From an uncultured Clostridia bacterium (GTDB lineage Bacteria > Bacillota > Clostridia > Oscillospirales > Ruminococcaceae): a stretch of 64,000 bases of DNA. The DNA lies in assembly GCA_947625125.1 (NCBI GenBank), contig CANQNF010000002.1, forward strand, positions 62,001 through 126,000, written 5' to 3'. This document shows positions 25,200 to 33,737 of the stretch, one piece after another (within the stretch, counting starts at the first letter, position 1; every line of letters starts with the position of its first letter). The notes beneath the pieces are model-generated. The model searched no databases. It had not been told where the DNA came from and saw only the letters and a program-made list of their open reading frames with translations. The position numbers and the translations under genes were made by a program.

Positions 25200-25302
25200 C
25201 TCCCTTTGCAAGACTTGTACTATTATATTGCAAACCCGCGGGAGATAGTACAGCCGGGAGGAAAAGGGGAGGGGGTAACATTTTAGAGCCCCGTTTAGTA
25301 GA

Positions 25303-25612
25303 GCAAAATCTAAAAAGGTTTCGCCGGCCTTTCCTCAAAAGGCCGCAGGGTCAAGGGGCGGAGCCCCTTGTCGCAGCCCGCAGGCTGCGAAATCCCCCTC
25401 AAGAACGTCGGTAGGCGTTCTTGAGGGAAAAGCCACATCGTGCGCTCCGCAAGGGGTGAATTGAAAAAACAGCCCGGTGGGCTGTTTTTTCAAGAGGGGA
25501 CGCCCTGCAAGTGAGGGCGTCCCCTTGTGATACGCAGCTCCGACAGGAGCTGTGAACCTTTAATCATCAAACCATGAATTATTATAATGTGGCCGCTTCG
25601 GCCACTCCCCGA
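25303..25612. repeat. Hairpin-train intergenic repeat, copy B
   Basis: Same order of elements as copy A: CGGCCTTT/AAAAGGCCG, AAGGGGC/GCCCCTT, CGCAGCC/GGCTGCG, an extra strong hairpin CCCTCAAGAACG/CGTTCTTGAGGG, the 15-bp GGT-loop hairpin (25461-25493), GGGGACGCCC/GGGCGTCCCC, then CGCAGCTCC with one wobble. The same AT-rich tail ends in GTGGCCG-CTT-CGGCCAC. In the GGT hairpin the T-A pair of copy A is a C-G pair here. Confidence 0.85.
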
Positions 25613-25623
25613 CCCCCATTTCT

Positions 25624-25653
25624 CTTGACAAACCCCGAAATAAATTATATAAT
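25624..25653 (+). promoter_or_regulatory. Promoter of the unknown two-gene membrane operon
   Basis: TTGACA (25624-25629), 18 bases, TATAAT (25648-25653). Followed by CGGAGG and the ATG at 25682. Confidence 0.7.
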
Positions 25654-25681
25654 TATCACATAACTTTTTTCGGAGGCTGAA

Positions 25682-26113
25682 ATGTATAAATCTACTAAAA
25701 TTATACTTGCCGTCTGCGCGGCAGCAATCGTGCTCGTCCTCGGCTGGTTTATCATCAACCGCCTGTCCTACGACAGACCCGAGGTCGCCATCTCCTATAT
25801 CACCTCCGAGGACGGCGAAAACTACATCACCCTGCCCCAAATCGAAATGGAATCCCGTTCATCCATGGGCGTTTCCGAGGAGTGGAACAACCGCTATTTT
25901 GAGGCGTACGACATCATCGACAAGATGATGCAGACCGCCAACTCTCACCGAAGCGACAAGATCTACCGCTTTGACAGCAGCGTCGAGATCGTCGACGGCA
26001 AAACTGTTTTCACCCTTTCCGGCGAATATTCCGTGACAGGCGAGACGACCGAGACCCTTTCCGAGAGCTACTCCCTCGACTACGTCCTGACCGAGGACGT
26101 CGACAAAAAATGA
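25682..26113 (+). CDS. Membrane-anchored protein of unknown function
   Basis: 143 residues. One N-terminal transmembrane helix or uncleaved signal (about 7-26, with Lys before it) is followed by a hydrophilic outside domain rich in Ser, Glu and Thr, ending in an apparent beta-strand pattern (TVFTLSGEYSVTGETTETLS). I do not recognise the family. The start has CGGAGG eight bases upstream. Its last bases overlap the next gene (ATGA), so the two are translated together and probably interact. Confidence 0.7.
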   Translation: MYKSTKIILAVCAAAIVLVLGWFIINRLSYDRPEVAISYITSEDGENYITLPQIEMESRSSMGVSEEWNNRYFEAYDIIDKMMQTANSHRSDKIYRFDSSVEIVDGKTVFTLSGEYSVTGETTETLSESYSLDYVLTEDVDKK

Positions 26114-27183
26114 ACGTCAACCGTGAATCCGGTAAGGCTCTCACCGTCGGAAAAATTTTAATGCCGTTAAAAATTTTAGCAATTGCTCTTTTGGCATTGG
26201 CGGTTCTATACCTCGTTTTAGCGTGCCTGAACGACCCCGAGATAAGCTGGACCGTTCAGGAAATGGACGACGGCAGCTTTGCAATCTACCCCAGAATATC
26301 CCCGATGCAGCGCTATATCGGCGTTTTACCGGTATGGAGTTTTGATTTTGTATATGATAAATTCGACGACGCAAATGTCGCCTGGAGCTACTGCAACGAC
26401 TGTTATTTTATGATGAACGATCACCGTCCGTTTCGTCTTGAGGCGCAGTATGTTGTCGAAGATAAAAATGCTAAAATTTCGGTGCACGGGTTTTACACCA
26501 AAGACGGCGAGCAGGTCGACATCTCCCGCGATTTTCCTCTTAACACGCGCTACTTCCGAAAGTCCGACTACGGGCCGACAAAATACACCGAGAAGCTTAT
26601 CTACATCCCCGACGACGTGAAGCAGGCACGCCTCGACGAAATTGAAAAGCAGCGTGCAAAGATAGAGGATTTAAAGGAAAACGGCACGACGTTCCGCAAG
26701 CACCGTGCATTTTATACGACATTATTCACGGTTTTATCGCTTTTGGCGATATATCTGCTGCTAAGATATTACAAAAAATACCATCCTGTTTTCACTCTTT
26801 CGGCATACTCTTCGGGCATTGATCCCGAATCGGATTTTTATTATGTTATTCCGTCGCCTAAGATGGACGCGTTGCTTTTTAAAAAAATCCATGTTGAGCC
26901 TGCCGGGCATCTAAAAAAAGCATTCTCTGAGGCAGAAAAGGCGTTTGACGACATGAAAAAAATCTGCGAGAGCCACCGCGACGATCTTCCCGCAAAATTC
27001 GAGGGACTTTATTTTCCGACAGCCGAGGGCGCGCTTTTGGAGCTAAGGGGCTACTATACCCAAAACGGCGGCAGGGTAGACGTTGACGAGCAAATTAAGC
27101 TTGAGGACGCCCTGTTTGACGAGGCGTTTTACCCCGAGGGCAGGATAAAGCCCGACCTTAGCTGGAAGTGGGACGTAAGGTGA
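26110..27183 (+). CDS. Two-helix membrane protein of unknown function
   Basis: 357 residues. Transmembrane helices at about 16-38 and 200-218 enclose an outside domain with Trp/Tyr/Cys-rich patches (SWTVQEMDDGSFAIYPRISP; YCNDCYF). A charged helix (IEKQRAKIEDLKENG, about 178-192) precedes the second helix, and a C-terminal cytosolic domain of about 130 residues follows. No known family is recognised. Coupled to the preceding gene by a four-base overlap, with the Gly/Cys tRNA unit 80 bases downstream. Confidence 0.7.
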   Translation: MNVNRESGKALTVGKILMPLKILAIALLALAVLYLVLACLNDPEISWTVQEMDDGSFAIYPRISPMQRYIGVLPVWSFDFVYDKFDDANVAWSYCNDCYFMMNDHRPFRLEAQYVVEDKNAKISVHGFYTKDGEQVDISRDFPLNTRYFRKSDYGPTKYTEKLIYIPDDVKQARLDEIEKQRAKIEDLKENGTTFRKHRAFYTTLFTVLSLLAIYLLLRYYKKYHPVFTLSAYSSGIDPESDFYYVIPSPKMDALLFKKIHVEPAGHLKKAFSEAEKAFDDMKKICESHRDDLPAKFEGLYFPTAEGALLELRGYYTQNGGRVDVDEQIKLEDALFDEAFYPEGRIKPDLSWKWDVR

Positions 27184-27204
27184 AAAATTTTCCTAAAAAA
27201 CCCC

Positions 27205-27233
27205 TTGACAATTTACTGCGAATAAGTTATAAT
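27205..27233 (+). promoter_or_regulatory. tRNA-Gly/tRNA-Cys promoter
   Basis: TTGACA (27205-27210), 17 bases, TATAAT (27228-27233), 30 bases before the first tRNA. Confidence 0.85.
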
Positions 27234-27263
27234 AATCAAGTCGGCTGAAATTCAGCCGGTCAT

Positions 27264-27339
27264 GCGGATTTAGCTCATCCGGTAGAGCGCCACCTTGCCA
27301 AGGTGGAGGTAGCGAGTTCGAGCCTCGTAATCCGCTCCA
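27264..27339 (+). tRNA. tRNA-Gly (anticodon GCC)
   Basis: 76-base cloverleaf with the CCA end encoded. The acceptor GCGGATT pairs with AATCCGC, the anticodon stem CCACC/GGTGG holds the loop TTGCCAA, and the T loop is TTCGAGC. Reads GGC/GGU codons. Confidence 0.97.
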
Positions 27340-27342
27340 TAC

Positions 27343-27416
27343 GGTGCCATAGCCAAGTGGTAAGGCGTAGGACTGCAACTCCTTGATCCCCAGTTCAAAT
27401 CTGGGTGGCACCTCCA
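27343..27416 (+). tRNA. tRNA-Cys (anticodon GCA)
   Basis: 74 bases with CCA encoded, three bases after tRNA-Gly and co-transcribed with it. Acceptor GGTGCCA/TGGCACC, anticodon stem AGGA/TCCT with loop CTGCAAC, T loop TTCAAAT. Confidence 0.97.
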
Positions 27417-27426
27417 GAATGAAAAC

Positions 27427-27450
27427 GCCGCGTTCCTGCGGCTTTTCTTT
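27427..27450 (+). terminator. Terminator of the tRNA unit
   Basis: GCCGC (27427-27431) pairs with GCGGC (27438-27442), followed by TTTTCTTTT. Confidence 0.75.
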
Positions 27451-27482
27451 TACTTATTTTTAACCACCGAGGAGGACACGCT

Positions 27483-27938
27483 ATGAAACTCGCAGAGGCG
27501 CTCCAGGAGCGCGCAGACCTTAAAATCAAGCTTTCAAACCTCAGCAGCCGTATAACCAACAACTGCCTCTGTCAGGAGGGCGAAAAGCCGGCCGAGGACC
27601 CGAATGCGCTCATAAAAGAGTACGACGAGTGCATAGGCCGCTTCAATTACCTTGTCGAGAAGATAAACCTGACTAACTGCCGTACCGACGTCGACGGAAA
27701 GACCCTGACCTCTCTATTGGCCGAAAAGGACGCACTTTCTCTTCGGGTATCGATGTATCGAAACCTCGTGAACACTGCAAGTTCCGGAGCTCAGCGTGCC
27801 CGCAGGACCGAGATAAAGATACTGAGCACGGTAAACGTCGCCAAGCTCCAAAAGACCGCCGACGAGCTGGCTCGTGAGCTTAGGGTTCTCGACAATAAAA
27901 TTCAGGCCGCTAACTGGACAAGCGACCTTATAGAATAG
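27483..27938 (+). CDS. DIP1984-family protein
   Basis: 151 residues, predominantly long charged helices. MKLAEALQERADLKIKLSNL, then ALIKEYDECIGRFNYLVEKINLTN and the TLTSLLAEKDALSLRVSMYRN region match the DIP1984 family, whose biochemical role is not established. A GAGGAGG ribosome binding site precedes the start. From memory, members occur near RNA-repair genes in some bacteria, but I cannot verify this and no rtcB or Ro gene is in the window. A compact structured RNA candidate starts at its stop codon, which makes an RNA-related role worth testing. Confidence 0.8.
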   Translation: MKLAEALQERADLKIKLSNLSSRITNNCLCQEGEKPAEDPNALIKEYDECIGRFNYLVEKINLTNCRTDVDGKTLTSLLAEKDALSLRVSMYRNLVNTASSGAQRARRTEIKILSTVNVAKLQKTADELARELRVLDNKIQAANWTSDLIE

Positions 27939-28139
27939 CCCCAAGTCGGTAGCCGATCTCAGGGCGAATGTCATCTCCCGTAGTTGAGAATGAACTACAG
28001 CTTATGGAGGCCCGCAGGACAGGGCAAGGGTTCGACTCCCTGTTAATTGTCAGTCCTTAACGCTTACAGACGCATAGGGCATCGGGTATAAGTTATCACC
28101 GCGACATTGACTGTTACCGGCGAGGGCGGAGTTGGGGCA
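27938..28139 (+). ncRNA. Candidate structured RNA with tRNA-like T arm
   Basis: About 200 bases with no open frame. A 7-bp closing helix GCCCCAA (27938-27944)/TTGGGGC (28132-28138) encloses TCGG/CCGA (27946-27956), AATGTC (27967-27972)/GACATT (28103-28108), a TCTCC/GGAGG helix (27974-28010) topped by GTAGTT/AACTAC with a 7-base loop, and AGGG-TTCGACT-CCCT (28027-28041), a perfect T-loop consensus. It begins on the last base of the DIP1984 stop. It is not a tRNA (no anticodon arm, no CCA) and not a recognisable tmRNA. A Y-RNA-like molecule is one possibility. Confidence 0.45.
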
Positions 28140-28145
28140 TATCTA

Positions 28146-28213
28146 ATGTAAAGCTATAATACTTTACATAAAAATACGGCAGTATCTATTTTAAATAGAC
28201 GCTGCCGTTTTTA
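28146..28213 (+). terminator. Palindrome and terminator after the candidate RNA
   Basis: ATGTAAAG/CTTTACAT (28146-28169) is followed by a strong hairpin ACGGCAG (28176-28182)/CTGCCGT (28202-28208), with inner pairing around ATCTATTT/AAATAGA, then TTTTT. It also faces the convergent hslO gene. Confidence 0.8.
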
Positions 28214-28225
28214 TATATTCCTTAT

Positions 28226-29104
28226 TTATCGTGCTTTGCGGTCTCTTAGGGTGATTATTTCATCCTTTGTAAAGTGATATACCTTGTCACAGAAGTGGCA
28301 TTTCACCTCGGTTATCTCATCCTCTGCGAGACTGTTTATATCCTCTTTGGACAGGCTCATGAGTATCCTTTCCGTTCTTTCTCTTGAGCATCCGCATTGA
28401 TACTTCACTTCAAAATCGTCAAGGACATTCGGCTTCAGTCCCGACAGCGCTTTCATCGCTATATCCTCGGCCGACAGACCAAGCTCCATCATATTCGTCA
28501 CGCTCGGCATTGTTGAAATATTCTTTTCGATTATTTCCACGCAGTCATCAGGCGCAAAGGGGAGCAGCTGCAACAAAAATCCTCCGGCTCTCTTGACCGT
28601 CAGGTCCGGATTCACGAGCACCCCAAGCGAGCACACGGTAGGTATCTGCTCGGAAACCGCAAAATAGTTGGTTATATCCTCGGCAATCTCCCCGGACACA
28701 AGCTCGACCTGCCCGACATACGGCTCTTTAAGACCCAAGTCTTTTATTACGGTTATAGTCCCGTTTTTGCCGACAGCCCCGCCGACGTTGAGCTTTCCGT
28801 CCGGCCTTAAGGGTATCTCGACTATTGTCTCATCCGAGTACGCCTTGACGTTTCCGAAGCTGTCCGAGACGGCGGTCATGCTCCCTATCGGCCCAGAACC
28901 CTTGATTTTCACGGTCACGCTGTCGTCCTTGTCCTTGAGCCCGAACCCGATGAGGGACGTGCCGAGCGCAAGCCTGCCGAGGGCTGCCGTCACGACGGCG
29001 CTCGTTTGATGAATTCTCTCAATTTCCGAGACTATATCTGTCCCGTCTATGGCAGAGCAGACGACCGAAGCGTCCGCGCTTATCGTTCTTACAATTCTTC
29101 CCAT
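28226..29104 (-). CDS. hslO: Hsp33 redox-regulated chaperone
   Basis: 292 residues. Holdase chaperone activated by disulfide formation with zinc release. The C-terminal zinc site CGCSRERTERIL...CHFCDKVYHF (CxC...CxxC) near 235-270 is intact. The N-terminal domain carries the family core (SVTVKIKGSGPIGSMTAVSD). Its start directly follows the methyltransferase stop, in the unit yerC-methyltransferase-hslO. Confidence 0.95.
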   Translation of the reverse strand: MGRIVRTISADASVVCSAIDGTDIVSEIERIHQTSAVVTAALGRLALGTSLIGFGLKDKDDSVTVKIKGSGPIGSMTAVSDSFGNVKAYSDETIVEIPLRPDGKLNVGGAVGKNGTITVIKDLGLKEPYVGQVELVSGEIAEDITNYFAVSEQIPTVCSLGVLVNPDLTVKRAGGFLLQLLPFAPDDCVEIIEKNISTMPSVTNMMELGLSAEDIAMKALSGLKPNVLDDFEVKYQCGCSRERTERILMSLSKEDINSLAEDEITEVKCHFCDKVYHFTKDEIITLRDRKAR

Positions 29105-29845
29105 TTAAATGCTCCTTGCTGCATATAAAATTCTCTCCGTCCTCGGACCAGGCGGAGAATTTTTTATCCCGTCATAGGTTCCCAAGACTCTGAAACCGCT
29201 TGCGATTAAGGCTTTTTTTACATCATTTTCGGGGTATGCGTACTCCCGAAAGCTCTCGCGAAAGCGCCGATAATCTCCGTTTTCCCGGGAAAAGAAATCG
29301 AGAGTGATTTTTACCGAGCAATCCTCGTCCCGATACTCGTTCTGCCATCCGCAATAGAGCCCCGGAAGCTCGTAGATAAACGAGTTGTCGCCTAAGACCC
29401 GGCTGTGCTTATAGGGAGTGTTCATGTCAAAAATAAACAGCCCGCCGTTTTGGATATTTCTGCGCACGGTTCTAAAGCATGCCGCCACGCTTCCCATCCC
29501 GTCAAGATGGTTCAGCCCGTCGAGCGAGCATACAAACGCTCCCGACTTTCGGGGAAGCGTAAAATCGGTGATGTCAGAATTATAAACAGGTATAGAAAAA
29601 CCGCGGACGGCAATTTTTTCCTCCGCGTATTTGAGCATATTTTTGCTGATATCAACGCCGCTGACGCTGTAGCCGAGGCTGTAAAGCTCAAGCCCGAGGC
29701 TCATGGTCCCGCAGGCAAGCTCAACTATGTCGGGTCTTTTTAAGCAGCGCGAGCGGATGATCCCGTCTATTCGCCTTGCATAGCCCGCATAGTTGATATT
29801 GCTTGTCAGCTTGTCATAGAAATCAGCGAATCTGTCATAACTCAT
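29105..29845 (-). CDS. Class I SAM-dependent methyltransferase
   Basis: 246 residues. SAM-binding motif I is VELACGTMSLGLEL near 42, then GVDISKNMLKYAEEK near 64 and a CSLDGLNHL motif near 105. The N-terminus YDRFADFYDKLT resembles uncharacterised YcgJ/UbiE-like enzymes. The methyl acceptor is unknown. It overlaps yerC by four bases and touches hslO, so it is part of one transcription unit. Confidence 0.85.
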   Translation of the reverse strand: MSYDRFADFYDKLTSNINYAGYARRIDGIIRSRCLKRPDIVELACGTMSLGLELYSLGYSVSGVDISKNMLKYAEEKIAVRGFSIPVYNSDITDFTLPRKSGAFVCSLDGLNHLDGMGSVAACFRTVRRNIQNGGLFIFDMNTPYKHSRVLGDNSFIYELPGLYCGWQNEYRDEDCSVKITLDFFSRENGDYRRFRESFREYAYPENDVKKALIASGFRVLGTYDGIKNSPPGPRTERILYAARSI

Positions 29846-30156
29846 TTATTCTGATTGTTTTTTTCCTCATCGTCTTTAAGGCGTTTGAAGATCATGGAAT
29901 ATCCGCCGGAGCCGTAGTTGATGCAGCGGTTGACTCGGCTGATGGTCGCGGTGGAAGCGCCGGTCTCGGCGACGATATCGCTGTAGACGTGTTTTCCGGC
30001 AAGCATTTTCGCCACCTGGAAACGCTGAGCGAGGCTCTTTATTTCGAGAACGGTGCACAGATCCTCAAAAAGCTCATAGCACTCGTCGACGGTCTCAAGC
30101 TTTAATATAGCGTTGAATAAATCGTCCATCTGTTTGTCGTTTTGCAGATTGCGCAT
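29842..30156 (-). CDS. yerC: YerC/YecD-family TrpR-related regulator
   Basis: 104 residues of the TrpR-like superfamily. The helix-turn-helix (SDIVAETGASTATISRVNRCINYGSGGY, about 59-86) has the family-typical ATISRVNRC. The target is not well established for the family. The start has AAAGGAG upstream. First gene of the three-gene unit with the methyltransferase and hslO. Confidence 0.92.
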   Translation of the reverse strand: MRNLQNDKQMDDLFNAILKLETVDECYELFEDLCTVLEIKSLAQRFQVAKMLAGKHVYSDIVAETGASTATISRVNRCINYGSGGYSMIFKRLKDDEEKNNQNK

Positions 30157-30210
30157 AAAAAACTCCTTTTGTCATAAATTTTAATACTCATATCCGGCCT
30201 TTGTATTCCA

Positions 30211-30239
30211 ATTATACCATACAATTCCTGAAAAGTAAA
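30211..30239 (-). promoter_or_regulatory. Promoter of the yerC unit
   Basis: On the - strand TTTACT (30234-30239), 17 bases, TATAAT (30211-30216), about 55 bases before the yerC start. Confidence 0.65.
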
Positions 30240-30304
30240 GCCCTTTTTGACAAAAAAACGCAAAAATTTCAAATTTTTTCTACTTTAGTAAAAGAATTTC
30301 GGCA

Positions 30305-30901
30305 TTATTTTTCCCGGTCCGACTTTACATCGAGTATTATTTCACGGAGTTTTTCAACGCCCTCGTCGGTGACTGCCGAGAACGGCACCACCGTCAGATC
30401 TTCATAACACGGCAGCTCATCCTTAAGAGATTCTTCTCTTGCCTTTCTTTCGGATTTGTTCAGCTTATCGGCCTTGGTGAGCACTACAACAAACGGCGTC
30501 TCGCTGTCGATAAGAAAGTTTATCATGTCCAGATCGTCCTTTGTAGGGGGATGGCGGAAGTCGACAAGCTGAAATATAAGCCCAAGCTCTCTCTCGCCGT
30601 CGTTGAGATAGCCGCCGATAAGCCTGTTCCAGCGCTCTTTGTCGCTTTTGGAGACCTTGGCATAGCCGTACCCCGGGAGATCCACAAGGCTGATATTTTC
30701 AAGGCTGTAGAAGTTTATGGTCGCGGTTTTTCCGGGAGTGGCGCTCACCCTTGCGAGCGAGCGTCTCCCGAACAGTCTGTTTATAAGAGAGGACTTCCCG
30801 ACGTTTGAGCGCCCGGAAAAGGCTATCTCAAGGCCGTCCGACGGCGGCAGCTGCTCAAAAGAGCCGTATGCCGCCCTGAATTCAGCGTTTGCAAAGTTCA
30901 T
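30305..30901 (-). CDS. ysxC: YsxC/YihA ribosome-assembly GTPase
   Basis: 198 residues. Essential GTPase for late 50S assembly. G1 GRSNVGKSSL near 29, G3 DLPGYG near 75 and G4 TKAD near 145 are intact. The start codon shares one base with the lon stop, the usual lon-ysxC order in Bacillota. Confidence 0.95.
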   Translation of the reverse strand: MNFANAEFRAAYGSFEQLPPSDGLEIAFSGRSNVGKSSLINRLFGRRSLARVSATPGKTATINFYSLENISLVDLPGYGYAKVSKSDKERWNRLIGGYLNDGERELGLIFQLVDFRHPPTKDDLDMINFLIDSETPFVVVLTKADKLNKSERKAREESLKDELPCYEDLTVVPFSAVTDEGVEKLREIILDVKSDREK

Positions 30902-33333
30902 CAGCTTCTCGCTCCGATCCTTGTTTTGGGCTTTGAATACTGCTGCGGCTGAGCCATGACCTCGGCCTCTTTCTCCGGCCTCAGAAGCGCGGTCTCAAGC
31001 ACGTCCTCGATTGTCTCGGCATATACAAACTCAAGCCCCGCCTTTACCTTTTCGTCGACCTCTTCAAGGTCGGGCTTGTTTGCGGCAGGGATGATGACCG
31101 TCCTGATGCCTGCCTTATAAGCGGCCATCGTTTTTTCACGAAGCCCGCCTATCGGCAGTACCTTTCCTCTTAAGGTTATCTCGCCGGTCATAGCCACGTC
31201 CGAGCGGACCGGTATCCCCGAAAGCTCGGAAATAATACCGGTGGCAAGCGTAACGCCCGCAGACGGCCCGTCCTTGGGCACCGCCCCCTCGGGGGCATGG
31301 ATATGCAGGTCCTTTTTCTGGTTGAAATCCTTTTCTATGCCGTATTTTTCGGCAACGCTCCTGGCGTAGGTGACTGCTATCTTTGCGCTCTCTTTCATCA
31401 CGTCTCCGAGAGAGCCGGTAAGCTCCAAAGCGCCCTTTCCGTCAACTGACAAGACCTCAAGCGGCATTAGCGTTCCGCCAACGGCAGTCCATGCGAGCCC
31501 GTTCACCTCTCCGACCTGCGGCTTATCCGATTTAAGATCGTCGGTGAATTTTCTTGCACCGAGATATTTTTCAACGGTCTCGGGGGTCACGGTTATCCTG
31601 CTCGCGGATTTCGAGACGATCTCCTTTGCAGCTTTTCTGCAAAGAGACGCCAAAAGCCTTTCAAGCGTTCTTACGCCAGCTTCACGGGTATAGAAATCTA
31701 TAAGCTCGTAAATTCCCGCGTCGGTAAAGCGAAGCATCCTGCCGTTCATGCCGTTTGCTTTAAGCTGCTTGGGAATGAGGTGCCGCCTTGCGATCTCAAA
31801 CTTTTCCTCTCTTGTATAGCTCGGAAGCTCTATTACGTCCATTCTGTCGAGCAGGGGAGGAGAGATGGTGTCTAAGGTGTTTGCAGTCGTCACAAACAGC
31901 ACTTTTGAAAGATCGAACGGGACTTCTATGTAGTGGTCTCTGAATTCCTTGTTCTGCTCGGAATCAAGCACCTCAAGCATGGCGCTCGAGGGATCTCCTC
32001 TGAAATCGTTTGCCATCTTGTCTATCTCGTCAAGCAGTATAAGCGGGTTTTTAGTCCCGGCCTGCTTTACTGCGGCGATTATCCTGCCCGGCATCGAGCC
32101 GATATACGTCTTTCTGTGGCCTCTTATATCGCTTTCGTCGCGAACGCCTCCCAAGGACACTCTGACATACTTTCTCCCGAGCGCCTTGGCGATGGACTTG
32201 CCGATTGATGTTTTGCCCACGCCCGGAGGCCCGACAAGGCAGATTATCTGCCCCTTAACATCGGGTATAAGGCTTCTCACGGCTATGAGCTCAAGTATTC
32301 TCTCTTTTACTTTTTTCATGCCGTAGTGGTCCTTATCGAGCTGTGCCGAGACCTTTGAAATATCGTTTCTGTCGACCGTTTCTTTGTCCCACGGCAGCTC
32401 AAGCACCGTGTCGAGGTAGCTGCGTATGACCGCCGCCTCCTGGGAGCCGTAGGGCATCTTCCCCAGGCGGTTGGCCTCCTCGACAAGCTTTTCTATGGCT
32501 TCCCGGGGCATGGGAGTCTTTGAAATTTTTTCAAGATATGCAAAGCTTTCGTCGGCGGGGTCTTCCTCGTCCCCGAGTTCCTCCCTTATGACCCTCATTT
32601 CCTCTCTTAGGAAGTATTCCCTCTGCTCCTGCATTATATGTTCATGGGTCTTGGTATGCAGCTCCTCCTCGGCCCTCATCAGAAACGTCTCTTCCTCAAG
32701 GAAACGCGTTATCTTGACGAGTCTGCTCTTTAATGAGCGGTCCTCCAAAAGCTCCTGGCGGTTTTCTGAGGGGAACATGATATTCTCGGTGATGACCTTG
32801 CAAAGAAGCGAGCCGTTTGCGGCATGGCGCACGGTCAGTTTAAGCGTGTCGGAAATATTCTGCTTCGGTATCATATCGCAGTATTCCTTAAAGGCCTTTT
32901 TAACGACTTCAAGGCTTCTCAGGTCGACCGGCGCCTCATCCTTATCGGAGTATTCCGAAACGTCTGCGCTCAGGGGAGCCGTGCCGTCGGTCCTGTCCTT
33001 ATACAGCTCGTCGGTCCGGACTCTGAGGCTTCCCTCGACGGTTATCCTTGTGATACCCTCGGACATATTCGCCGACCTCGGCAGCTCCACCGCCTGGATT
33101 ATACGGCATACCGTTCCCACCTCGCACAAATCCGAGCGGTCGGGGTCCTCGACGGACGAATCCTTTTGCATGACAAGATAGACAAGGCGGTTATATTCCT
33201 CGCTTGCAAAGGCTTCAAGGATGGCGTTTAAAGAACGCGGCCTGCTCACGTCGAAAGTAAGTCTCATCCCCGGAAAAACGACCACGTCTCTTGTGGCGAT
33301 GCAGGGGAGTGTAAATAAGCTTTTCTCTGACAT
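30901..33333 (-). CDS. lon: ATP-dependent protease Lon
   Basis: About 810 residues. N-terminal LON substrate-binding domain (TLPCIATRDVVVFPGM), AAA+ module with Walker A GPPGVGKT near 370 and Walker B LILLDEIDK, then the protease domain with catalytic Ser in KDGPSAGVT near 690 and Lys in REKTMAAYKAG. Degrades misfolded and regulatory proteins. The ATG at 33333 has GAGGT upstream; in-frame ATG codons at 33345 and 33351 have no ribosome binding site. Confidence 0.96.
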   Translation of the reverse strand: MSEKSLFTLPCIATRDVVVFPGMRLTFDVSRPRSLNAILEAFASEEYNRLVYLVMQKDSSVEDPDRSDLCEVGTVCRIIQAVELPRSANMSEGITRITVEGSLRVRTDELYKDRTDGTAPLSADVSEYSDKDEAPVDLRSLEVVKKAFKEYCDMIPKQNISDTLKLTVRHAANGSLLCKVITENIMFPSENRQELLEDRSLKSRLVKITRFLEEETFLMRAEEELHTKTHEHIMQEQREYFLREEMRVIREELGDEEDPADESFAYLEKISKTPMPREAIEKLVEEANRLGKMPYGSQEAAVIRSYLDTVLELPWDKETVDRNDISKVSAQLDKDHYGMKKVKERILELIAVRSLIPDVKGQIICLVGPPGVGKTSIGKSIAKALGRKYVRVSLGGVRDESDIRGHRKTYIGSMPGRIIAAVKQAGTKNPLILLDEIDKMANDFRGDPSSAMLEVLDSEQNKEFRDHYIEVPFDLSKVLFVTTANTLDTISPPLLDRMDVIELPSYTREEKFEIARRHLIPKQLKANGMNGRMLRFTDAGIYELIDFYTREAGVRTLERLLASLCRKAAKEIVSKSASRITVTPETVEKYLGARKFTDDLKSDKPQVGEVNGLAWTAVGGTLMPLEVLSVDGKGALELTGSLGDVMKESAKIAVTYARSVAEKYGIEKDFNQKKDLHIHAPEGAVPKDGPSAGVTLATGIISELSGIPVRSDVAMTGEITLRGKVLPIGGLREKTMAAYKAGIRTVIIPAANKPDLEEVDEKVKAGLEFVYAETIEDVLETALLRPEKEAEVMAQPQQYSKPKTRIGARS

Positions 33334-33517
33334 AATATACCTCATTTTCAAAAATATTTAAGCTTTCCACGGTGTTCATCACCATTATATCAAATCTTTC
33401 GCACAAATGCAATAGATAAAATTATGGATATAAAATTTTCTGCGGATTTTAAGCAGGCAAAAGCGCTTACGGTGGAAAACGCCGTTAAATAAAATTAAAA
33501 AAATTCGGTCATTCCCC

Positions 33518-33546
33518 TTGACAAGACCTTAAAAGTGTGGTAATAT
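33518..33546 (+). promoter_or_regulatory. tRNA-Arg promoter
   Basis: TTGACA (33518-33523), 17 bases, TAATAT (33541-33546), the latter overlapping TATAAT at 33544-33549. Confidence 0.7.
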
Positions 33547-33586
33547 AATGACTTGTGGACGGCGGGCATTGCTCAGCCGGCACCAA

Positions 33587-33662
33587 GCGCCCGTAGCTCA
33601 GCGGATAGAGTGCCCGGCTACGAACCGGTAGGTCGAGAGTTCGAATCTCCCCGGGCGCGCCA
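33587..33662 (+). tRNA. tRNA-Arg (anticodon ACG)
   Basis: 76 bases with CCA encoded. Acceptor GCGCCCG/CGGGCGC, anticodon loop CTACGAA between CCGG-type stem arms, T loop TTCGAAT. ACG is normally edited to ICG and reads CGU/CGC/CGA. Confidence 0.97.
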
Positions 33663-33664
33663 TG

Positions 33665-33699
33665 ACGACGCAGGATAACCTCCTGCGCCGTTGTTTTTT
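33665..33699 (+). terminator. Terminator of tRNA-Arg
   Basis: CGCAGGA (33669-33675) pairs with TCCTGCG (33681-33687), extended by three outer pairs and followed by TTGTTTTTT. Confidence 0.8.
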
Positions 33700-33737
33700 A
33701 CATATAATGCGATAAATCGGGATTTAGGTGGTAAACA

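Noticed and set aside
27938-28139. Candidate RNA as a tRNA, tmRNA or RNase P RNA
   Set aside because: The T arm is perfect, but there is no anticodon arm, CCA, tag reading frame or RNase P consensus; retained only as an unassigned structured RNA.
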